A stretch of 49,526 nucleotides of DNA from positions 1-49,526 of the forward strand of contig DATJVZ010000159.1 in assembly GCA_035501575.1 (NCBI GenBank), read 5' to 3'. The translations under genes and the position numbers were made by a program. Origin of the DNA: JAFAGX01 sp035501575 (GTDB lineage: Bacteria; Acidobacteriota; Terriglobia; Terriglobales; Acidobacteriaceae). Below the pieces are notes generated by a model. The model made no database searches and was not told the DNA's origin. It worked only from the letters and a program-made list of their open reading frames with translations. Positions 44,380-49,526 of the stretch are shown in pieces; the first letter of the stretch is position 1; each line of letters starts with the position of its first letter.

Positions 44380-44419
44380 CGAGGTGGTCGAATCAACCAG
44401 TTCCGCCACCTCGCTTCTT
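44380..44419 (+). terminator. Terminator-like hairpin before fliD
   Basis: Arms CGAGGTGG (44380-44387) and CCACCTCG (44406-44413), 8 perfect pairs with an 18-nt loop, followed by CTTCTTTTT. It fits an intrinsic terminator between flagellin and fliD. On the minus strand the same DNA resembles the 5' part of a tRNA-Leu (GCGAGGTGGCGGAACTGGTT). Confidence 0.5.
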
Positions 44420-44455
44420 TTTGCAAACTGGTGGTAGAGACGAGTAATCAGCCTC

Positions 44456-45817
44456 ATGAGTACGAATCCCCTCAATCTAAGTTCCCTGTTATCGGCGTTC
44501 GGTTCATCCCAGCCCATTAACGTTCCCGAGGCGGTGAGCCAAGCGCTGGCGGCCATCGCGGCTCCCGAGGTCCAGTGGCAGAATGAACAGCAGACGTTAC
44601 AGACCGAAACCACTGCCCTCAATTCGATGGAGAACGACGTCACCGCGCTCGAAAGTACGATGACGGCCATGGGTGATCCAGCGGGCGCATTGGCGTCGAT
44701 GACAACATCCTCTTCGGATTCGAGTCTGGTCACGGCGACGGCCGCGAACGGTGCCGCCTCGGCGAATCACGTGGTCGTGGTCAATAATCTGGCTACCACA
44801 TCGTCCTGGTATTCGAACTCGGTGGCCAGCGGCACAACTGCCCTCCAAGCCGGTACCTTTACGATTCAGGTAGGAACCGGTACTGCGACGCAAATTACGG
44901 TGGGCACGGGCACAAATACCTTAGACGATCTGGCGAACACCATCAATGGAATGAACCTTGGGGTCACGGCCAACGTGGTAACCGACGCCAGCGGAGCGCG
45001 TCTCTCGATTGTCAGCAACAACTCGGGCGCCGCCAGTAACATCACCATCAGTGCCGACACTACCATCGGTTTCACCCGGGCGGCTACAGGCGTGGATGCA
45101 TCCCTAACCGTTGACGGAATTCCCATCAACAGTGCATCAAATAGCGTGACCGGGGCAGTCAACGGAGTAACCCTCAACTTAGTGGGCGCTTCCCCGGGAA
45201 CTCAGGTCGATGTCGTAATATCGCCCGATGTCAATAGTGCCTCGACCGCAATCAGCAATTTTGTTAGCGCCTTCAACAAGGTAATCGGCGATGTAAACAC
45301 GCAATTTACGGTGACAAATAATACGGAAGGCCCAGTTGCTAGCGATCCCAACGTGAGGCTTGTGCAGAGCGACCTGTTGTCCGCCGGAGGTTACTCGACC
45401 GAGAGCAACGCCGTGGCCACCCTTGCCGATCTGGGGATCTCGATGAACAAGGATGGCACTTTGACTCTGGATAGCGCCACGCTGAACAGTGCCATTCAGA
45501 ACAATTTCGGCGCCGTCCAAAGCTTCCTGCAGGGCACATCGTCAAACGGCTTTGTAAACTTCTTGAACAACCAGTTGACGTCTCTTACCGACCCTGCCAG
45601 CGGTGCTTTCACGGTAGACCTGCAAAGCATCAACAGCGAGAACAGCGACTTGCAGAATCAGATCAACAATTTCCAGCCTTATCTCCAACAGCAGCAGACC
45701 CTTCTCACCAACGAATTCAACCAGGCCGATATCGCCCTCGAACAATTGCCGACCGAAGAGGCGCAAATCAACGCGGAACTCGGCTATCCGCCCAGTTCTG
45801 GCACCACAATTCTATGA
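44456..45817 (+). CDS. fliD: Flagellar filament cap protein FliD
   Basis: 453 aa, Ser/Thr/Asn/Gly-rich, from ATG 44456. N-terminal D0/D1 (residues 1-120): LNSMENDVTALESTMTAMGD and LASMTTSSSDSSLVTATAAN, the usual FliD_N pattern. The central part is beta-rich, with VSNNSGAASNITISADTTIG. The C-terminal helical part (about 290-430) includes LADLGISMNKDGTLTLDSAT, typical of FliD_C, and a coiled coil ending QQQQTLLTNEFNQADIALEQ. It caps the growing filament. The stop overlaps the fliS start (ATGA). Confidence 0.92.
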   Translation: MSTNPLNLSSLLSAFGSSQPINVPEAVSQALAAIAAPEVQWQNEQQTLQTETTALNSMENDVTALESTMTAMGDPAGALASMTTSSSDSSLVTATAANGAASANHVVVVNNLATTSSWYSNSVASGTTALQAGTFTIQVGTGTATQITVGTGTNTLDDLANTINGMNLGVTANVVTDASGARLSIVSNNSGAASNITISADTTIGFTRAATGVDASLTVDGIPINSASNSVTGAVNGVTLNLVGASPGTQVDVVISPDVNSASTAISNFVSAFNKVIGDVNTQFTVTNNTEGPVASDPNVRLVQSDLLSAGGYSTESNAVATLADLGISMNKDGTLTLDSATLNSAIQNNFGAVQSFLQGTSSNGFVNFLNNQLTSLTDPASGAFTVDLQSINSENSDLQNQINNFQPYLQQQQTLLTNEFNQADIALEQLPTEEAQINAELGYPPSSGTTIL

Positions 45818-46269
45818 ACTCAAAACAGACGGAGCTGAGCTATCGTAGGGCTGCCGTCGCGAATGCTAGTTCGGTCGGCCTGGTCATTACCATGTATGAC
45901 TTGCTGGTACAGGATTTGACGCAGGCGGTGAATGCTCTCGAAAAGGGAGACATCGAAGCCCGTTCGGCGGCGATTAAGCACGCGTTTCTCGTGCTGCAAC
46001 AGTTGCAAGGATCGCTGAACTGGGAAAAGGGCGGAGAGGCTGCGAAGAATCTTTCTCGGTTCTACTCGTTCCTGCGCGGGAGAATTTGGGAGGCCCACGT
46101 CAAGAAGGACCCCCATGCCTTGAGCGAACCGATCAACTTGCTGCTCGATGTACGCCAGGCGTGGGCGCAGGTCGATCCTGCAAATTCCCAAGCGGCAGCC
46201 ACCCGTCCAGCCGATCGGCCGGCGACTCCCGCCGACGATGAAAAGACCGCCGGTGGCTGGACTGCTTGA
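45814..46269 (+). CDS. fliS: Flagellin export chaperone FliS
   Basis: 151 aa; the start overlaps the fliD stop by four bases. Four-helix bundle pattern: YRRAAVANASSVGLVITMYD at the N-terminus, LLVQDLTQAVNALEKGDIEA, and FLVLQQLQGSLNWEKGGEAA, matching FliS. It binds the flagellin C-terminus and prevents early polymerisation. The C-terminal 25 residues form a disordered Ala/Pro/Arg tail not found in typical FliS. It is convergent with flgL (about 160 bp apart). Confidence 0.92.
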   Translation: MNSKQTELSYRRAAVANASSVGLVITMYDLLVQDLTQAVNALEKGDIEARSAAIKHAFLVLQQLQGSLNWEKGGEAAKNLSRFYSFLRGRIWEAHVKKDPHALSEPINLLLDVRQAWAQVDPANSQAAATRPADRPATPADDEKTAGGWTA

Positions 46270-46433
46270 TCTATGTCACTCCTTCCTGGTAGGAGAACTG
46301 ACCTCACCCGGTTGCTTGTTGTCAGGATCGCTTTCCGCTTTGAACTCCAAGCTGTGTTGCACTTCGACTAGCGGATAACAAAAGACCCAGGAAACTAGCA
46401 GCGTTCGTCCAACCAGTTGCGGTCCCCTGGTAC

Positions 46434-47327
46434 CTACTGCAGATACTGCAATAGGTTTTGAGGGATTACCTTGGCCAGAGCGGCCAGGGTGGCACTCTGC
46501 GCCGTTTCGGCCTGGGACAAGTTGTTGGCAGCCGTCGCCAAATTGACGCCATCGATGGTGTTCGCTGCCGTCTTCAGGTTCACTTGCTCGGTCTGCAAGT
46601 AGGATTGGTTGGAAGTGAGTTGCTCGAGAGCGTTTCCATAGAAGACGCGCTGCTGCGAGAGATAGTTCAAGGCGCTGCCCAGTTGCGTCGTGGCCGTACC
46701 GACGGCCGTTGTGTTCCCGGTTTGGAGGGCAGTGACCAACTGCTGTAAGGCTCCCATCACATCTCCACCAGCCCCCTGAAACAACTGGCTGCCCGGTAGA
46801 TTGGCCTGAATGCTGTTGCCTTCGGCGATCTGGACGGTGTTGGTATTCGTGTTTCCGTTGTAAGTGACGCCGTCCGGAGCCGCAGGATTGAGAACGAAGG
46901 CGGGAGTGTTCGTGGCCGTACCGGCAAAGACATAGTTCCCTTGGTAGGTGGCATTGGCCCAGCCGAAAACCTGCGATTGGATACCTTGAACCTGCTGCGC
47001 CAGTGCCTGGAGGTCCGCTGCTGAGTTCGTGCCGTTTGCCCCTTCGGTTCCGACCGAGATGGCCTGATTCAACGCACTCACCACCGAGCTGAGAGTCGAA
47101 TCGGCGGTCTGGAGGAGTCCCTCGACGCTGCTCGTATTTTGGAGGAACTGATCCGTTTGCCCCTGCTCAGCCTGATTCTGGACAAGCTCAGATGCACCCG
47201 CGGGATTATCCGAGGGCATATTGATCAGTTGGCCGCTGGCCAGCTGATCGAGTGCAGTATCGGCCTGGCTTTCGGTTGTGTAAAGATCGTTGAGAATGTC
47301 GGGAGTGAAATTTGGATTTACGCGCAT
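46434..47327 (-). CDS. flgL: Flagellar hook-filament junction protein FlgL
   Basis: 297 aa. Flagellin-like ends: LYTTESQADTALDQLASGQL and INMPSDNPAGASELVQNQAE at the N-terminus and LSQAETAQSATLAALAKVIP plus LLQYLQ at the C-terminus. The central region has NATYQGNYVFAGTATNTPAF, the classic FlgL signature. It forms the second junction ring between hook and filament. It is the last gene of the flgM-flgN-flgK-flgL run, 6 bp after flgK. Confidence 0.95.
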   Translation of the reverse strand: MRVNPNFTPDILNDLYTTESQADTALDQLASGQLINMPSDNPAGASELVQNQAEQGQTDQFLQNTSSVEGLLQTADSTLSSVVSALNQAISVGTEGANGTNSAADLQALAQQVQGIQSQVFGWANATYQGNYVFAGTATNTPAFVLNPAAPDGVTYNGNTNTNTVQIAEGNSIQANLPGSQLFQGAGGDVMGALQQLVTALQTGNTTAVGTATTQLGSALNYLSQQRVFYGNALEQLTSNQSYLQTEQVNLKTAANTIDGVNLATAANNLSQAETAQSATLAALAKVIPQNLLQYLQ

Positions 47328-47333
47328 ATGTTT

Positions 47334-48716
47334 TTACGAAGTAGTGGCCGAACCCGACCCCATGTTGAGCACGGTCTGCGTCAACTGAGCTACGGTTGAC
47401 ACCACACGGGCTGCTGCCGAAAAAGCGTTCTGGTAATTCAAAAGATTGGTGGTTTCTTCGTTGATCGAAACGCCAGAAATGGCGCCCAACTGATCGCTGA
47501 GTTGATTGATGCTGGTCGTGCTGGCCGTGACCTCCGCTTGCGCCTGCTTCGCCAAGATACCGCTTTGGGAGACGATGGCTGCGTAGCTGTTGGTTGGCGT
47601 GTCCCCGGAAGGCAGGGGCTGAGTCGAGACCGCCATTAGGTTCGCGACATTGCCGTTGCTACCCTGGGAGCCATCCGAGCTGGCTGCGATGGCGTTGGCA
47701 TTGGTCGTCGCCAAGCTGAAGCTGGCAGCTGCCCCGGGCCCAGCTGTCACAGAGAACAAAGCCTGCCCGGGATTTCCATTCAAGTCAAAGCCCGCTGCCT
47801 GCGCCGTATTGAAACTGGTGGCAAACTGACCGGCTAAGGTATCGAGTTGATTGAGCAAGCCGGGTAGATCCTGGTCCCGCACCTGGATGGTGCCGCCCAA
47901 AATTCCGCCTTGGATGGTGCTGGTGATGTCCTGGCCGTTGGAGAAGACATCCTGCATGCCGGAGGCGCCGGTCTGAACCTGCAGGGCATAGCTCTGATTG
48001 CCCACCACCAGTGCGGTTCCATTTCCCGTAGTCAGCGTCAAGCCTTCTTGGGTTTGGGTCTCCGACACGCTGGTTAACTGCGAAAGCTGGTTGATCAGCT
48101 GGTTTTCCTGGTCCTCAAGACCGCCTGGATCCTTGCCCAGCTGCTGCATTGCTCCGACCTGTGCATTGATGTGAGCAATCTGCTGGGTCAGGGTATTGAT
48201 CTGGTCGACGGTTTGCGAAACCGACTGATTCAAGGTCAACTGATTCGTGGTTATGCTTTGCGAGGTCTGATTGAAGGAAATCGCCAGATTCTGCGCCGCC
48301 GTGATGACCGCGGACCGGAGGGCGGCGTTGCTGGGGTCCGTGGAGAGTTGACTGACACTGTTAAAGAAAGCGGATATATCCGCGCCAATCCCTTGGCTCG
48401 GAGTGGAAAACAAAGCTTCGACTTGCTGCAAAGCGTTGAGCTCTGTCTGTGCCCCACTTTGCTGTGCGGTCTGTTCCGCGATCTGGAGAGTGAGTACCTG
48501 ATCGCGAATACTCTGGATCTGCTCTAGGTTGACCCCAGTCCCGTAGGTGAGGTTTGCCGTCTCTACCGGGGTGTTTTCCGAAAGATCGACGACTTCCCGG
48601 CTATAGCCGGGAGTATTGGCATTGGCGATATTGTTGGCGCTGACGTCGATTGCTCCCTGGTCAACGTCCAGAGCCTGGCTCGCGATGAACAGCGAGGATA
48701 GTAAGGAACCACCCAT
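47334..48716 (-). CDS. flgK: Flagellar hook-associated protein FlgK
   Basis: 460 aa. N-terminus LFIASQALDVDQGAIDVSAN followed by NIANANTPGYSREVVDLSEN, the rod/hook-family signature. The helical D1 part has LNQSVSQTVDQINTLTQQIA. The C-terminus has TSINQLSDQLGAISGVSINE then ETTNLLNYQNAFSAAARVVS, the FlgK ending. It is the first hook-filament junction protein, exported with FlgN as chaperone. It is shorter than enterobacterial FlgK (about 547 aa), probably lacking part of the exposed domain. Four bp after flgN. Confidence 0.96.
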   Translation of the reverse strand: MGGSLLSSLFIASQALDVDQGAIDVSANNIANANTPGYSREVVDLSENTPVETANLTYGTGVNLEQIQSIRDQVLTLQIAEQTAQQSGAQTELNALQQVEALFSTPSQGIGADISAFFNSVSQLSTDPSNAALRSAVITAAQNLAISFNQTSQSITTNQLTLNQSVSQTVDQINTLTQQIAHINAQVGAMQQLGKDPGGLEDQENQLINQLSQLTSVSETQTQEGLTLTTGNGTALVVGNQSYALQVQTGASGMQDVFSNGQDITSTIQGGILGGTIQVRDQDLPGLLNQLDTLAGQFATSFNTAQAAGFDLNGNPGQALFSVTAGPGAAASFSLATTNANAIAASSDGSQGSNGNVANLMAVSTQPLPSGDTPTNSYAAIVSQSGILAKQAQAEVTASTTSINQLSDQLGAISGVSINEETTNLLNYQNAFSAAARVVSTVAQLTQTVLNMGSGSATTS

Positions 48717-48720
48717 CGTA

Positions 48721-49086
48721 TTATGCCTCGCAGGACCAACTGTGACGTTCTGCTAAAGAAACATCGCTCCCGTAACCTTGACCGTAAAGGGCCAGGAGCA
48801 AGTCGGCGCATCGCTTAGCCCGCTTAACCACGCCCGCATACACCCGATTCAACTGCGCCAAGCTCGCGTGGGCCTCTTCGACTGCGGGCTTCTGGCTCCC
48901 TGGCGAGCCATTGCTCGCTAGCAGTGCATGGCAGATTGTTTCCTGGTTTCGGATGGCAGCTTCCAGCTGCTTCAGCTGGTTTCGCTCGATTGCCGATATA
49001 GCGGCGGCAATCTCCTGAGACAAGGCGTGGACCAGGTCTAGGTGGTCGAGTTCCGATTTTTGGTGGATGGCATCAGGATTCGCCAT
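48721..49086 (-). CDS. flgN: FlgN-like flagellar export chaperone
   Basis: 121 aa, highly helical. LVHALSQEIAAAISAIERNQ and LKQLEAAIRNQETICHALLA match the FlgN helix pattern, and position between flgM and flgK agrees. It binds FlgK and FlgL and delivers them to the export gate. The sequence is poorly conserved in general, so context carries weight. Ten bp after flgM and four before flgK. Confidence 0.85.
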   Translation of the reverse strand: MANPDAIHQKSELDHLDLVHALSQEIAAAISAIERNQLKQLEAAIRNQETICHALLASNGSPGSQKPAVEEAHASLAQLNRVYAGVVKRAKRCADLLLALYGQGYGSDVSLAERHSWSCEA

Positions 49087-49096
49087 CGTCGAGCTC

Positions 49097-49369
49097 CTAA
49101 GAATCTAACATCGCGCCGGCAATCTGCCCCGGATCCAACCGATACTCTCCACTGAGGACCATTGGCCGCAAGCTGTCGACCTGGTCTTGACGAATCTCAG
49201 GCGTTGCTAAAGCCTGTGTCGTAAGACTGGTTATCGTCAGTCTGTCCTGCGGTTCACTGTCGCTCCCTTCGACGGACGCCTTACGCGCCTTGCTGGCGGC
49301 CGCGGAAGAAACCCCTGCCCTCGTAGTTGAGACAACCTGCAGATCCGGTATGTTTGGTCCGATTCTCAT
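49097..49369 (-). CDS. flgM: Anti-sigma-28 factor FlgM
   Basis: 90 aa, mostly disordered N-terminus (Ser/Ala/Lys-rich), with the C-terminal sigma-28-binding helices TPEIRQDQVDSLRPMVLSGE and YRLDPGQIAGAMLDS. The IR-x-D-x-V...GxY-x-(I/V/L)-x-x-x-x-IA-x-x-ML pattern is typical of FlgM. It holds FliA (gene outside the window) until hook completion. A strong sigma-28 promoter lies upstream (49398-49425), so flgM is probably under FliA control. Confidence 0.92.
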   Translation of the reverse strand: MRIGPNIPDLQVVSTTRAGVSSAAASKARKASVEGSDSEPQDRLTITSLTTQALATPEIRQDQVDSLRPMVLSGEYRLDPGQIAGAMLDS

Positions 49370-49397
49370 AAGAGCCCCACGATTGCTGTTTCCAGTT

Positions 49398-49425
49398 AAA
49401 TCGGCAGTTTCCGGTCGAAACTTTA
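49398..49425 (-). promoter_or_regulatory. flgM: Sigma-28 (FliA) promoter of the flgMNKL operon
   Basis: Read on the minus strand: -35 TAAAGTTT (49425-49418), then 12 bp, then -10 GCCGATTT (49405-49398). The -35 is a full match to the consensus TAAAGTTT and the -10 matches six of eight. TAAA-to-GCCG spacing is 16 bp, in the accepted range for sigma-D/sigma-28. The -10 lies about 30 bp before the flgM ATG. The remaining 100 bp to the window end show no gene. Confidence 0.8.
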
Positions 49426-49526
49426 GCTCTCCGGCTGACTCTAACTACTTGTGGTTCTGTAACTTGCCTTGGCTTGTCGAAATCGGGGAGCGGTTTCGCC
49501 CGATGTCCTGTCCGGGCTGCGGCTCG

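Noticed and set aside
44323..44413. Complete tRNA-Leu on the minus strand
   Set aside because: The 5' part and D-arm resemble tRNA-Leu (GGCGGAACTGGTT), but there is no proper anticodon stem-loop nor a TTCGA T-arm in the next 90 bases. Kept only as a low-interest note.

Overview
This window reads as a chromosomal segment of a motile member of the Acidobacteriota (probably Terriglobia-like). The basis is GC-rich coding DNA and many families that I recognise from that phylum: a secreted VirB10-like protein, an AlkZ-related winged-helix protein downstream of mutL, an ECF sigma / anti-sigma / DUF3106 set, a pro-kumamolisin protease, and M13 and Kelch secreted proteins. The phylum call is an inference from protein character, not from a marker RNA; no rRNA or complete tRNA was found. 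There is no prophage, IS element or CRISPR array.

Left part (1-13.2 kb): the end of a type IV pilus operon (pilM, start of pilN) with a small helix-turn-helix gene upstream. Then come mostly envelope or hypothetical genes: DoxX, a transglutaminase-like protein, small secreted proteins, a glyoxalase-fold protein, a Kelch lipoprotein, a POTRA-only protein, a VirB10-like secreted protein and an M13 metallopeptidase. A good bidirectional terminator (10962-10987) separates the last two.

Middle part (13.2-27 kb): a housekeeping run aspS-mutL-AlkZ-like on the minus strand, a HAD phosphatase, a secreted protein, thioredoxin reductase and proline dehydrogenase on the plus strand. These are followed by the ECF sigma / anti-sigma / DUF3106 cluster and a sedolisin protease divergent from a small secreted protein.

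Right part (27-49.5 kb): a three-gene regulatory operon (OmpR-type regulator, degenerate histidine kinase, sigma-54 activator with no DNA-binding domain). Next is a divergent pair consisting of a giant PLP-decarboxylase/TPR/ATP-grasp fusion and a cysteate-synthase-like enzyme. The rest is a flagellar block. It holds flbD and two complete MotAB stator pairs, a methyltransferase, two tandem TPR glycosyltransferases directly upstream of flagellin, then fliD-fliS, and opposite them flgM-flgN-flgK-flgL behind a near-consensus sigma-28 promoter at the right edge.

Most notable: (1) the cysteate-synthase / decarboxylase-TPR-ATP-grasp pair, which could form an undescribed sulfonate (taurine-type) conjugate pathway; (2) the FlgR-like sigma-54 activator without a helix-turn-helix domain, translationally coupled to a degenerate kinase; (3) a putative flagellin glycosylation module; (4) a 19-bp perfect palindrome between the regulatory operon and the fusion gene.
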